The notes under the pieces were generated by a model that saw only the letters and a list, made by a program, of their open reading frames with translations, was not told where the DNA came from and did no database searches. The position numbers were made by a program, and so were the translations under genes. A stretch of 16,527 nucleotides of DNA from Nitrospirota bacterium (GTDB lineage: Bacteria; Nitrospirota; Thermodesulfovibrionia; Thermodesulfovibrionales; JdFR-86): assembly GCA_030667205.1 (NCBI GenBank), contig DAOUWH010000003.1:1-16527 (forward strand), in the 5' to 3' direction. Every line of letters begins with the position of its first letter. The first letter of the stretch is position 1. This document shows positions 1 to 7,362 of this stretch, in pieces.

Positions 1-425
1 AGCCTCTGCCGGGCTATGCGTTTTTTGTCCTCATCGGTAAGGCCGGTGAGGGTGACGTAGTTGCCGTAGAGAAAAGACATCCTGTAGTCCTCGTCCCTCA
101 CATAAAGGGTTTTTCGGAGGCCGCGCGGGAGCTGCGAGACGAAACAGAATATGCATTTGTTCTTGCATGTCCGTACCTTAAAGTGCCTTAGCTCAAGCCC
201 CGGGTCTTCGGTCTCCTCCATGGAGAGTTTTACCGAAAACCTCTTTCCGCGCCTTGAGAGGGCCATTTTAAGCTCGGGCTCGTTCTTGTAGAACATGTAG
301 TCGATGACGTCGCTGACCCTGTGGCCGTTTATCGAGAGCAGGACGTCTCCCTTTGCTATGCCGGCAAGGGCTGAGGGGCTTTCGGGCGTAACGTCCTCTA
401 TGGTCGCTCCCCTGTTATTTCTCAC
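1..425 (-). CDS. PDZ/radical-SAM DUF512 family protein (partial, C-terminus off the left edge)
   Basis: The first 141 residues of a COG1625-type Fe-S oxidoreductase are visible; the rest lies beyond position 1. Residues about 5-60 form a PDZ-like fold (VTPESPSALAGIAKGDVLL, then SINGHRV). They are followed by a C-x3-C-x2-C radical-SAM cluster motif at C87, C91 and C94 (TCKNKCIFCF) and the family-typical SQLPRGLRKTLYVRDEDYR stretch. In the family the three cysteines bind a 4Fe-4S cluster that cleaves SAM; the substrate is not known. The GTG at 425-423 is chosen as start because it gives the family's MRNNRGATIEDV-like N-terminus. It overlaps the 3' end of the phosphatidyltransferase gene by 11 nt, so translation is probably coupled. 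A GGGAG lies 13 nt upstream, a rather long spacing. Family assignment is confident; function is unknown. Confidence 0.85.
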   Translation of the reverse strand, partial: MRNNRGATIEDVTPESPSALAGIAKGDVLLSINGHRVSDVIDYMFYKNEPELKMALSRRGKRFSVKLSMEETEDPGLELRHFKVRTCKNKCIFCFVSQLPRGLRKTLYVRDEDYRMSFLYGNYVTLTGLTDEDKKRIARQR

Positions 426-954
426 TCGCTATTTTCAGCTCCCTGTAGACGTAGTGCAGGCCGGAAGCCACGACAAGCAATGCTGTAAGCCATATAAGGA
501 AGGTTTTAATGCCCGGGAGTAATCCGTAATTAATGTTCAGGAGCACGTAGCATACGGTCATGAACTGGATAAATATCGCGGCCTTCCCGATGTACGAGGG
601 CGCGAGTATCAGCCTGTGCGTCATCAGATAGACGACCGCCCATCCGGTTACGACAACTGCGTCGCGGGCTATTACGATTATCGTGAGCCATTTCGGTACC
701 CACCCGTAAGATGCGTACAGAATGAACGAGGTAACCAGCATGAACTTGTCGGCCAGGGGGTCGAGTATGGCCCCCAGTTGCGTCTTCTGTTCCTTGAGCC
801 TTGCGAACAACCCGTCCAGCGCGTCCGAGACCGCAGCGGCAGCAAACAAATACAGTGCGATGTCATATCTTCCGTACTCAAGCGCTATCACGAACCCCGG
901 AATGAGCACTATCCGCAGTATCGTAAGAGAGTTCGGTATGTTAAACGTATTCAT
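415..954 (-). CDS. pgsA: CDP-diacylglycerol-glycerol-3-phosphate 3-phosphatidyltransferase (PgsA-type)
   Basis: A 179-residue integral membrane enzyme of the CDP-alcohol phosphatidyltransferase family. It would transfer a phosphatidyl group from CDP-diacylglycerol to glycerol-3-phosphate, the committed step to phosphatidylglycerol and cardiolipin. The full family signature is present: D44-x2-D47-G48-x2-A51-R52-x8-G61-x3-D65-x3-D69, whose aspartates bind metal and carry out catalysis. Hydrophobic segments flank the motif (about 9-27, 31-45, 72-86, 92-110, 122-140, 148-165). The length matches PgsA. The polar headgroup acceptor cannot be proven from the motif alone; PgsA is the commonest enzyme of this size and N-terminus (NIPNSLTILRI). 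It sits 21 nt downstream of the TPR gene and overlaps the DUF512 gene. The ATG at 954 has only a weak Shine-Dalgarno. Confidence 0.9.
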   Translation of the reverse strand: MNTFNIPNSLTILRIVLIPGFVIALEYGRYDIALYLFAAAAVSDALDGLFARLKEQKTQLGAILDPLADKFMLVTSFILYASYGWVPKWLTIIVIARDAVVVTGWAVVYLMTHRLILAPSYIGKAAIFIQFMTVCYVLLNINYGLLPGIKTFLIWLTALLVVASGLHYVYRELKIASEK

Positions 955-975
955 CTTGGGCGATTCTCAATAAGC

Positions 976-2052
976 CTACGGGATGTTCATGGGTATGGAC
1001 CGGAGTCCGGGCAACCTGAGCCCAAGAACATTATAGCACCCCGGGTGCGGTCTTCCATCCATAATGTTCAGCATCGCGCGGGCGTGGCAGGCCTCGACCT
1101 TAAAACCCCTCCGGCGTGCCTCATCAAGGGCCGCCTGCGCAAACCTCCTTGCGGGTGCGGCCTTACCTTCGAGGTGCCTGAGTTCTGCAATCCCCAGCCT
1201 GCAGTATATTATGCCCCTGGGGTCTTTTGTTTTTCTGAAATGCCCGAGGGCTTCGTTTAAATATTTTTCCGCGAGGGCGTATTTGCCGAGCGCCATATAG
1301 GTCTTTCCCATGCTCCAGAGGGTATAGGAATAGCTCACGATGTCGCCCATCCGCCTGTAGAGGGTTATTGCGCGTTTAAAATTTTCCCGGGCCCCTTTAA
1401 GGTCTCCCTGCATCCTCAGGGCGTTGCCGATGCCGCAGTGCGAGTATGCGGTGCCGAAGGTGTCCTTAAGTTCCCTGAAAAGCTCGTTGGCCTCGGTGTA
1501 GTACCTCAGGGAGTCCTTAAAACTTCCCCTTATGCGGCTTGAGCCCCCCATGGCGCAGAGGCTGTAGCCCACGCCGTGGTAGTCTCCGAGGGTTTCAAAA
1601 GTTTTTAAGGCCGCCTTGCAGGTCTTGACGGCGCCGGCGATGTCGCCCCCGACCCTGAGAGTGCCGCCGATTGACCATAAGGCAAAAGCCGCGCCCTCGG
1701 CATCTTTGAGCTTCTTGTACGACTTTTCGGCCCCCCGGAGAAGTCTTAAAGCCCTCCGCCAGTCGCCAAGTGCCCTTTTTGAGAGGGAAAACCCCACGGT
1801 GCCGTCAACCGCCGAGACGACGTCCTTTAGATTTTTTGCCAGCCCTATGGCCTTTTCATAGTATCTTGAGGCTCCGGAGAATTCCCCGAGAATCCTTAAG
1901 GTGTCTGCAATGGCCAGCAGAGTGCGTAGCCTCTCTTCTCCGCGCGAAGACCGTAATACCTTTCTGTAAAGCGCGAGGGCCTCTCCGTACCTGGAGCGCT
2001 GCCTGAGGTTTTCGGCACGGCTGAAGATGTCGTTATTCACCGAGGTTTTCAC
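976..2052 (-). CDS. Tetratricopeptide-repeat protein
   Basis: A 358-residue, probably cytoplasmic protein made almost wholly of TPR units with a 40-residue period. Repeats begin near residues 43, 83, 123, 163, 203, 243 and 283, each with the helix-turn-helix pattern (for example GIGNALRMQGDLKGARENF). The 40-residue spacing resembles the LGN/MalT-like TPR class, which forms a superhelix that binds peptides or partner proteins. There is no signal peptide, kinase, DNA-binding or enzymatic domain. The last 20 residues after the repeats (GCYNVLGLRLPGL, then a terminal MNIP) are non-repetitive. The GTG at 2052 overlaps the end of rpe by 20 nt; AAGAAGG lies 3 nt before it. A second in-frame GTG at 2040 is possible. 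The partner and role are unknown; its place in an operon with rpe and rsmB says little. Confidence 0.85.
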   Translation of the reverse strand: MKTSVNNDIFSRAENLRQRSRYGEALALYRKVLRSSRGEERLRTLLAIADTLRILGEFSGASRYYEKAIGLAKNLKDVVSAVDGTVGFSLSKRALGDWRRALRLLRGAEKSYKKLKDAEGAAFALWSIGGTLRVGGDIAGAVKTCKAALKTFETLGDYHGVGYSLCAMGGSSRIRGSFKDSLRYYTEANELFRELKDTFGTAYSHCGIGNALRMQGDLKGARENFKRAITLYRRMGDIVSYSYTLWSMGKTYMALGKYALAEKYLNEALGHFRKTKDPRGIIYCRLGIAELRHLEGKAAPARRFAQAALDEARRRGFKVEACHARAMLNIMDGRPHPGCYNVLGLRLPGLRSIPMNIP

Positions 2053-2695
2053 GGACCTTCTTCACAAGTGCCTTGTAGTCGCCGGAGCCGTAGAACGCCG
2101 AGCCCATGACGAGGGCCTCGGCCCCTGCCTCCACGGCATCGCGGGCGTTGTCGGGCGTTATACCGCCGTCTACCATTATAAGGGGCGGGCTCTGGACGCC
2201 TTTAGTCTTGATGAGCGCTTTTAATTGCCTCAGTTTTTTCAGGGCATGCGGGATGAACGCCTGCCCCCCGAAGCCGGGGTTGACGCTCATGACAAGCACG
2301 AGGTCGACATCCGCCACGATGTCCTCGATTGCCGATACAGGGGTCGCGGGGTTTATCGAGACACCTGCTTTTACTCCGGCTTCTTTTATCTGCTGCACTG
2401 CCCTTTGCAGGTGCACCGTGGCCTCTTCGTGCACGGTGAGATAGTCCGCGCCGGCCCTGGCAAAGTCGTCTATGTATTTTTCGGGCTCTATTATCATCAG
2501 GTGGACGTCCAGCGGAAGGTTTGTAGCACGCTTAGCCGCGGCGACCACAAGAGGCCCGATGGTTATGTTCGGGACAAAGCGGCCGTCCATTACGTCTATA
2601 TGGATCAGGTCGGCCCCTGCCTCCTCGGCTGCCTTTACCTCCTCGCCAAGCCTCAAAAAATCTGCCGAAAGAATCGATGGAGCAATCTTAGTCAT
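2033..2695 (-). CDS. rpe: Ribulose-phosphate 3-epimerase
   Basis: A 220-residue TIM-barrel enzyme interconverting D-ribulose 5-phosphate and D-xylulose 5-phosphate in the pentose phosphate pathway. All signature segments are present: IAPSILSADF at the N-terminus, HIDVMDGRFVPN (metal ligand H32 and catalytic D34), DVHLM (H65), SVNPGFGGQ (phosphate loop) and MVDGGI (catalytic D176). I chose the ATG at 2695 over an in-frame TTG at 2704 because AGGGG lies about 9 nt before the ATG, and the protein then begins MTKIAPSIL as in the family. The start lies inside the last codons of the PASTA gene, and the stop lies inside the TPR gene, so the three are likely translationally coupled. Length is normal. 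The product also feeds xylulose/pentose metabolism, not the MEP pathway directly. Confidence 0.96.
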   Translation of the reverse strand: MTKIAPSILSADFLRLGEEVKAAEEAGADLIHIDVMDGRFVPNITIGPLVVAAAKRATNLPLDVHLMIIEPEKYIDDFARAGADYLTVHEEATVHLQRAVQQIKEAGVKAGVSINPATPVSAIEDIVADVDLVLVMSVNPGFGGQAFIPHALKKLRQLKALIKTKGVQSPPLIMVDGGITPDNARDAVEAGAEALVMGSAFYGSGDYKALVKKVRENLGE

Positions 2696-3392
2696 GGCTT
2701 TCAACCCCTTTTAATTGAAGGTACAGCATGTCGCCGCTTGAGATATTGTTGCCGGGAAGCGGCTCCTGGCTTGCTACCGCGGTCTGGCCGCTATCGGCAA
2801 CCGTAAGCTCGACGTTAAGCCTAAGCTCACGGGCGAGCATCAGAGCGTCTTCCTTCAAGAGGCCCAGAAACGAAGGGCAGTAATAGCTCTTTTCGTAGGG
2901 CCCCCTGTTGGCAACGAGCGTGATGCCCTGTCCCGTCCACTCCTCGGGGGCCGGCCACTGGGCTATGACCGTGCCTTTCTCCACAGTGTCCGAATGCACC
3001 TCGATGACCTTGACCTCCAGCCCCTTTTGCGTAAAGAGCTTTGAGGCCTCATCAAGCGCATTGCCCACAACGCCGGGTATCAGGCGCACCGCGGAGCCCT
3101 TGCTTACCACCACCTTTATCTCCGCCATGCCCTTTATCTTGCTTCCGGCGGGAACGTCCTGGCGGAGGACATGTCCTGCCGGGATAGAGATGTCGTGGTC
3201 TTCGGACTCCACCTTAAGGTATAGCCCCTTTGATTCGAGGGCCCTGTCGGCCTCGGCAAGGGCCATGCCCATGAGGTCGGGGGCCTCGACGGTCATATGG
3301 GTTATCATGACCCTGTATGTAACGTACGCCGAACCCGCGGCAAGCAGGACAAATATCACGAGATATTGAAAAATCTTAAGCAGCCTTTTCAT
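2688..3392 (-). CDS. PASTA-domain membrane protein
   Basis: A 234-residue protein with one N-terminal transmembrane helix (about residues 8-28) and three extracytoplasmic PASTA domains (about 33-99, 102-163 and 169-228). Each shows the PASTA pattern: a proline-initiated helix (APDLMGMALAEADRALESKG), then a strand and a closing Q/P-x-P-G motif (LRQDVPAGSKI, IAQWPAPEEWT, SQEPLPGNNIS). PASTA domains usually bind muropeptides or beta-lactams when attached to Ser/Thr kinases or penicillin-binding proteins. Here no kinase or transpeptidase is attached, so it is a standalone sensor or scaffold facing the periplasm (inference). It starts in an ATGA overlap with the rsmB stop and has GAGG 5-7 nt upstream. 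The rsmB-PASTA-rpe order is one I associate with delta-type proteobacteria (from memory). Confidence 0.88.
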   Translation of the reverse strand: MKRLLKIFQYLVIFVLLAAGSAYVTYRVMITHMTVEAPDLMGMALAEADRALESKGLYLKVESEDHDISIPAGHVLRQDVPAGSKIKGMAEIKVVVSKGSAVRLIPGVVGNALDEASKLFTQKGLEVKVIEVHSDTVEKGTVIAQWPAPEEWTGQGITLVANRGPYEKSYYCPSFLGLLKEDALMLARELRLNVELTVADSGQTAVASQEPLPGNNISSGDMLYLQLKGVESHD

Positions 3393-4741
3393 TTGCGCCT
3401 CTTTAGCCTCGCACCGAAGAACCCGTCCATGTCGTCCCTGTGCGGATATGTCCTGAAAAACTCATCGCCGATGGGAACGCCTTTTATATTAAAGAAATCA
3501 CCCGAACTCTTCAAGGAGTCTCGACTCTTCAAGGAGTCCAGACCCTTTAAAAAGTCCCGGACCACGAACTCGCCTTCCTCGGGCTCGGTGGAGCACGTAC
3601 AGTAAACGAGCAGGCCGCCGGGCTTCAGAAACCGCGCAGCCGAGCCTAAAAGCTCCGCCTGCTTTTTCCTGAACCTCAGGAGGTCTCCCGCCTTGTGCCT
3701 GTATTTGACGTCAGGGTTGCGCCTTATGACACCCGTGGCTGAGCAGGGCGCGTCCACGAGCACTCTGTCAAAGAGGCCGAGCCCCTTTAAAGATGTCATG
3801 TCGCCATGCACCACTTTGACGATGGACAGTCCGAGGGTCGATATGTTTTCCCTGAGGGTGTGGATCCTTTTTTCGTCCGCGTCGACCGCCACGACCTCGC
3901 CCTCGTCGCCCATGAGCTGTGCTATATGGGTCGTCTTGCCCCCCGGGGCCGCGCACGCGTCAAGCACCCTCTGGCCCGGCTGCGGCGCAAGCATGTGCCC
4001 GATAAGCTGGGCCGCCTCGTCCTGTACGTAGATTTTCCCCATAAGCCCCGCAAGCTCGCCAAACGCATGGGTCCCCCTGAGCCGTATCCCCTCGGGGCTT
4101 GCTGTCGTAGGCTCTGCCTTGATGCCAATCTTTTCAAGTTCGTCAATCACCGCTTCCCGTGTAGTTTTAAGGGTATTGACCCTGAGCGTAAGGGGCGGCA
4201 CGCGGTTATTGGCCTCTGCAAGTGAGAGGGCTTCCTCGGGGCCTAACCGCTTTATCCACCTTCTTATTAGCCATCGGGGATGCGAGGTGAGGGTGGATAT
4301 GGCGGCAACCTTTTCCGAAAGCGGCGTCGATGGGCCGAGGGCCGAAGCACGCATGTCCTTGAGTTCGGCCTCAACACTTTCCTTTTCCCTGATTGCGTTT
4401 CGGAGGACAGCGTTTACCAGGGCGGGCTTACTGCGCTCAAGGCTTACCGATTCGTTGACCGCAGCCCACTCCGGCACCCTCATGTGGAATATCTGGTAGA
4501 CGCCGAACCTGAGGACGTTTCGTGTGCGGCCCCTAATCGCCGAGGGTTTTTCAAGGAAACGGTTTATTGTCCAGTCGAGCCTGTCTTTAAGGCGCAGCAC
4601 CCCGTACGACGTCTCCATAAGAAAAGCCCTGTCCCTTTTGCCAAGCCCCCCGGAAAGGCGCTCGATCACCTCGCGGGGCTTTCTGCCCCCGGAGAGTACT
4701 TCTCTCAGGGCCTCAATGGCAAGCTCTCTTACGGGCTGCAC
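3389..4741 (-). CDS. rsmB: 16S rRNA (cytosine-967-C5)-methyltransferase
   Basis: A 450-residue protein with the two-part RsmB architecture. Residues about 1-135 form the NusB-like RNA-binding domain. Residues about 150-450 form the Nol1/Nop2/Sun SAM-dependent methyltransferase. Visible motifs are the SAM loop DACAAPGGKT (261-270), motif IV DAPCSATG (C333) and motif VI YCTCS (C383, the expected catalytic nucleophile), and the C-terminal DGFFGARLKR. Together they identify an m5C rRNA methyltransferase; the N-terminal NusB-like domain points to RsmB. The start is GTG at 4741, which aligns with the family N-terminus. There is no Shine-Dalgarno at normal distance, but a TATAAT ends only 6 nt upstream, so the mRNA may be leaderless. 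Residues 402-411 are a duplicated DSLKS linker encoded by an 18-bp tandem repeat. It is the first gene of the leftward operon. Confidence 0.93.
   Translation of the reverse strand: MQPVRELAIEALREVLSGGRKPREVIERLSGGLGKRDRAFLMETSYGVLRLKDRLDWTINRFLEKPSAIRGRTRNVLRFGVYQIFHMRVPEWAAVNESVSLERSKPALVNAVLRNAIREKESVEAELKDMRASALGPSTPLSEKVAAISTLTSHPRWLIRRWIKRLGPEEALSLAEANNRVPPLTLRVNTLKTTREAVIDELEKIGIKAEPTTASPEGIRLRGTHAFGELAGLMGKIYVQDEAAQLIGHMLAPQPGQRVLDACAAPGGKTTHIAQLMGDEGEVVAVDADEKRIHTLRENISTLGLSIVKVVHGDMTSLKGLGLFDRVLVDAPCSATGVIRRNPDVKYRHKAGDLLRFRKKQAELLGSAARFLKPGGLLVYCTCSTEPEEGEFVVRDFLKGLDSLKSRDSLKSSGDFFNIKGVPIGDEFFRTYPHRDDMDGFFGARLKRRK
3504..3557. repeat. Three tandem 18-bp units inside rsmB
   Basis: Copies lie at 3504-3521, 3522-3539 and 3540-3557. 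Copies 1 and 2 match at 15 of 18 positions and copies 2 and 3 at 13 of 18. The unit is a multiple of three, so the reading frame is kept and the rsmB product gains repeated D-S-L-K-S-R/S hexapeptides at about residues 397-412. These lie between methyltransferase motif VI and the C-terminal strand. Confidence 0.85.
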
Positions 4742-4742
4742 T

Positions 4743-4805
4743 ATATAATTATATCCGTTCCCCGGAAAAAGGTTTTTCCTGTAGCGGGGACCGGGAGGGT
4801 ATAAT
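4743..4805. promoter_or_regulatory. Divergent promoter region between rsmB and the nucleotide cyclase
   Basis: On the plus strand a TATAAT at 4800-4805 ends 11 nt before the cyclase ATG at 4817. On the minus strand a TATAAT at 4753-4748 ends 6 nt before the rsmB GTG at 4741; it is part of a 12-bp palindrome at 4743-4754. The -35 regions are poor on both strands. These are candidate -10 elements by sequence match only. Their closeness to the start codons predicts very short or absent 5' leaders. Confidence 0.5.
4764..4779. promoter_or_regulatory. Inverted repeat, candidate operator in the divergent promoter
   Basis: Two 7-bp arms, GGAAAAA and TTTTTCC, are separated by 2 bp. The element sits almost midway between the two opposed TATAAT boxes and covers the expected -35 zone of both. 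That is where a shared activator or repressor would bind. It could also be a chance A/T-tract palindrome; no known regulator motif is recognised. Confidence 0.35.
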
Positions 4806-4816
4806 TAAGCTACGCT

Positions 4817-6892
4817 ATGGAAGGTATAAGGCTTCGGAAAGCGGCTCTTCTTGCACTGGTGTCTTTTTCTGTGTCGCTACTTGTGTTCTTAAGCGGTGCG
4901 CTGGAGGGTTTTGAGCTCAGGGCCTACGACCTGCTCTCAAGACAGCTAAACCCCCTTGAGCCGGAGACGGACATCGTCATCGTAAAGGTCGACCAGGAGA
5001 GCATCGATGCCCTGAGCGAAGAGGGCATCATGTGGCCCTGGCCCAGGCAGATGTACGCCCCCATCATTGAGTACCTATCGGATGCCGACGCCGTATTCAT
5101 CGACATACTGTTTACCGAGCCGTCGTCGTATGGCGTACAGGACGACCTTATAATGGCAGGGGCGCTTAAAGAGGCCTCGAATGTCTTTCTTCCGGTATTT
5201 CTGACCGGCAGGCAAAGGGCCCTTACGGAGAAAGACAGGGCTTTTTTAAGGAAGATATCCCTTGACGGCGCGGTTTCCGTGCCGGTGGAATTCAAATCCG
5301 CCGTAATGCCAATCGACGAACTCAAAGCGGCGGCCCGCGGAGGGGGCAATGTCACCGTTGCGCCTGACGGGGACGGGGTCTACAGGAGGGCCCCCCTGGT
5401 GTTCGGCATGGACGGGCAAAACATACCCGGCCTCGTTTTCTCGTACCTGACGGGGGAGGGCAGGATAACCGTGTGCGGGAAAGCTTTGTGCCTGGATGGA
5501 CAGGAAATACCCCTAAGGGACGGTAAAATGCTCTTGCGGTATTACCAAAAACCCTTTCCATCAGTCTCGGCAGGAGAGGTGCTCGACGCGTATAGCGGGG
5601 ACGGCGCCAATCTTTCGCAAGAGTTTTTCAGGGGCAAAAAGGTCCTGATAGGACTGACCGCAGCCGGGCTTTACGACCTTAAGCCCACGTCGATGTCCTC
5701 GATATCCACGGGCGTGGATATCCATGCCGCCATGCTCGCAAACCTTATGGACAAGGATTTCATAAAACCTCTCGGGGACGCCTGGAACGGGGCTTTCATG
5801 TTTGCGGCATGTTTCATCATAAGTTTTGTTGTACTGAGCTACTACTCCGCCTATGTGAACCTCCCCGTGTTCGTTGTCCTGTCTGCGGCGTGTGTCGTGG
5901 TGCCTGCCGTGCTTTTCCGGTATGGCTATTACATGAACACCGTAGCGCCGTTGGCGGCCCTTACGACGGGATTCATTATCGCCGCCGCTTACAGCTATGC
6001 CATCGAGGGCAGGGAAAGGCGCTTCACGAGAAGGGCGTTTTCCCAGTATATGGACACAAGGCTCGTTGATTACCTGCTGGAGAACCCGCGGCTTATCAGG
6101 CCCGGAGGGCAGCGCACGCGCGTTACGGTGTTTTTTGCCGACCTTGCCGACTTTACTGCCGTTGCCGAGAAAGTCCCAGCCGAAGATGCCGCCAGGGTCC
6201 TGCACGGGGTTTTAAACTCGTTTACCGATGCCATTATCGAACACTGCGGAGTGGTTGATAAGTACATAGGAGACGCCGTGATGGCCTTCTGGGGGGCACC
6301 CATTGCATCGAAGGCAGACGATGCAAACGCGTGTGCCTGTGCACTTGAGTGCATCGATGCGCTTAAGGACGTCAACCGTTCATTCGCGGAGGAGGGCCTG
6401 CCCGAGATATCCGCAAGGATAGGCATCCATTCGGGGGACGCTATAGCGGGCAACCTCGGAAGCGACAGGCTCTTTGACTACACCGTCGTGGGCGACACGG
6501 TTAACCTCGCCTCAAGGATCGAATCGGCAAACAAGCTCTTTGGGACAGGCATCATCGTCAGCGAGGAGACCCTTCGCAAGACCGACGGGCAGTTCCTCGC
6601 AAGGGAACTGGGCACCGTAGAGGTTAAGGGCAAGACCATGCCCGTTAAAATATTCGAGCTTGTCTCAAAATCCCGCGAAGGCGCGGGCAGGAAGAAGGAA
6701 ATTGTGTTATCTTTTAGCGAGGCCCTGTCACTGTATTATGAGCGGAACTGGGACGAAGCGCTTGATGTTTTAAAACGTATACTCGAAGGGGCGCCGGATG
6801 ACGGTCCATCAAAATTCTACAGAGACAGGTGTGAGAGGCTGCTTAAAAATCCGGAGGACGGATGGGAAGTCATAAAGATAACAGAGAAATAA
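4817..6892 (+). CDS. CHASE2-domain class III adenylate/guanylate cyclase
   Basis: A 691-residue membrane receptor cyclase. Order: N-terminal helix (about 9-28), extracytoplasmic CHASE2 sensor (about 32-318), three membrane helices (about 324-342, 348-368, 376-396), catalytic domain (about 433-618) and a C-terminal TPR-like helical tail (about 631-690). Catalytic residues look complete: metal aspartates D442 (VFFADL) and D486 (YIGDAVMAF), purine-recognising K482 and D554, and transition-state N563 and R567 (VNLASR). The K/D pair predicts ATP as substrate and cAMP as product. CHASE2 senses an unknown periplasmic signal. No cAMP-binding effector gene is in the window. The ATG at 4817 is the first possible start in frame (a stop lies at 4802-4804); a GGGAGG at 4793-4798 is too far upstream (18 nt) to be a normal ribosome site. 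It overlaps the SH3 gene by 31 nt. Confidence 0.93.
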   Translation: MEGIRLRKAALLALVSFSVSLLVFLSGALEGFELRAYDLLSRQLNPLEPETDIVIVKVDQESIDALSEEGIMWPWPRQMYAPIIEYLSDADAVFIDILFTEPSSYGVQDDLIMAGALKEASNVFLPVFLTGRQRALTEKDRAFLRKISLDGAVSVPVEFKSAVMPIDELKAAARGGGNVTVAPDGDGVYRRAPLVFGMDGQNIPGLVFSYLTGEGRITVCGKALCLDGQEIPLRDGKMLLRYYQKPFPSVSAGEVLDAYSGDGANLSQEFFRGKKVLIGLTAAGLYDLKPTSMSSISTGVDIHAAMLANLMDKDFIKPLGDAWNGAFMFAACFIISFVVLSYYSAYVNLPVFVVLSAACVVVPAVLFRYGYYMNTVAPLAALTTGFIIAAAYSYAIEGRERRFTRRAFSQYMDTRLVDYLLENPRLIRPGGQRTRVTVFFADLADFTAVAEKVPAEDAARVLHGVLNSFTDAIIEHCGVVDKYIGDAVMAFWGAPIASKADDANACACALECIDALKDVNRSFAEEGLPEISARIGIHSGDAIAGNLGSDRLFDYTVVGDTVNLASRIESANKLFGTGIIVSEETLRKTDGQFLARELGTVEVKGKTMPVKIFELVSKSREGAGRKKEIVLSFSEALSLYYERNWDEALDVLKRILEGAPDDGPSKFYRDRCERLLKNPEDGWEVIKITEK

Positions 6893-7362
6893 TAGCCGCT
6901 TTTCTATTTATAGCAGGCCTTCTTGCGGCCCTCATTGTGCCCTCTCAGGCCGATGCCAAGACGGTGCGCGTTGTTACCAGGGAAAATGCCGTCAGGGAGC
7001 AATGCAGGTTCTTCGCCCCCGTGAAGGCGAAAGTGTCCTACGGGGATGCGCTTGAGGTGCTCTCGGAAGAGGGCGACTGGTTCATGGTGAAATTCGAAGA
7101 GCAGGAGGGCTGCATCCACAAGAGCGCGATAACCGAAAAAACGCTCAAGAAGAAAAAGACAAGCACAGCAACGGCTGAGACCACCACTGAGGAAGAAGTG
7201 GCACTCGCGGGCAAAGGCTTCAACCCCCAGGTCGAGAAACGCTATAGAGAAGAACACCCCGATGCGGAGTTCGCCAATGTGGACTACATCGAAGGGATTG
7301 AGGTGCCCGATGAGGCGCTACTGGAATTTATAGAAAGCGGGGGGCTGAAACAACCGGAATGA
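6862..7362 (+). CDS. Secreted SH3-domain protein
   Basis: A 166-residue exported or membrane-anchored protein. It has an N-terminal hydrophobic signal/anchor (about 10-31, ending SQADA), a bacterial SH3 domain (about 35-93, with GDALEVLSEEGDWFMVKF), and a Lys/Thr/Glu-rich linker (94-112). The C-terminal segment begins VALAGKGFNPQVE and contains VDYIEGIEVPDEALLEFI. SH3b domains usually bind peptidoglycan peptides. Cysteines C48 and C84 within the SH3 domain could form a disulfide in the periplasm (inference). The start is well supported: GGAGG at 6852-6856 lies 5 nt before the ATG. It overlaps the cyclase gene by 31 nt and the M48 peptidase gene by 4 nt. An SH3 protein with this tail next to an M48 peptidase is a recurrent pair (from memory), which suggests joint work in the envelope. 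Confidence 0.85.
   Translation: MGSHKDNREIIAAFLFIAGLLAALIVPSQADAKTVRVVTRENAVREQCRFFAPVKAKVSYGDALEVLSEEGDWFMVKFEEQEGCIHKSAITEKTLKKKKTSTATAETTTEEEVALAGKGFNPQVEKRYREEHPDAEFANVDYIEGIEVPDEALLEFIESGGLKQPE

Noticed and set aside
2033..2704. TTG at 2704 as the rpe start
   Set aside because: The ATG at 2695 is better spaced from AGGGG and gives the normal family N-terminus.
5561..6205. Minus-strand 214-codon frame opposite the nucleotide cyclase
   Set aside because: It overlaps the membrane and catalytic parts of the cyclase, and shows no motif and no ribosome site.
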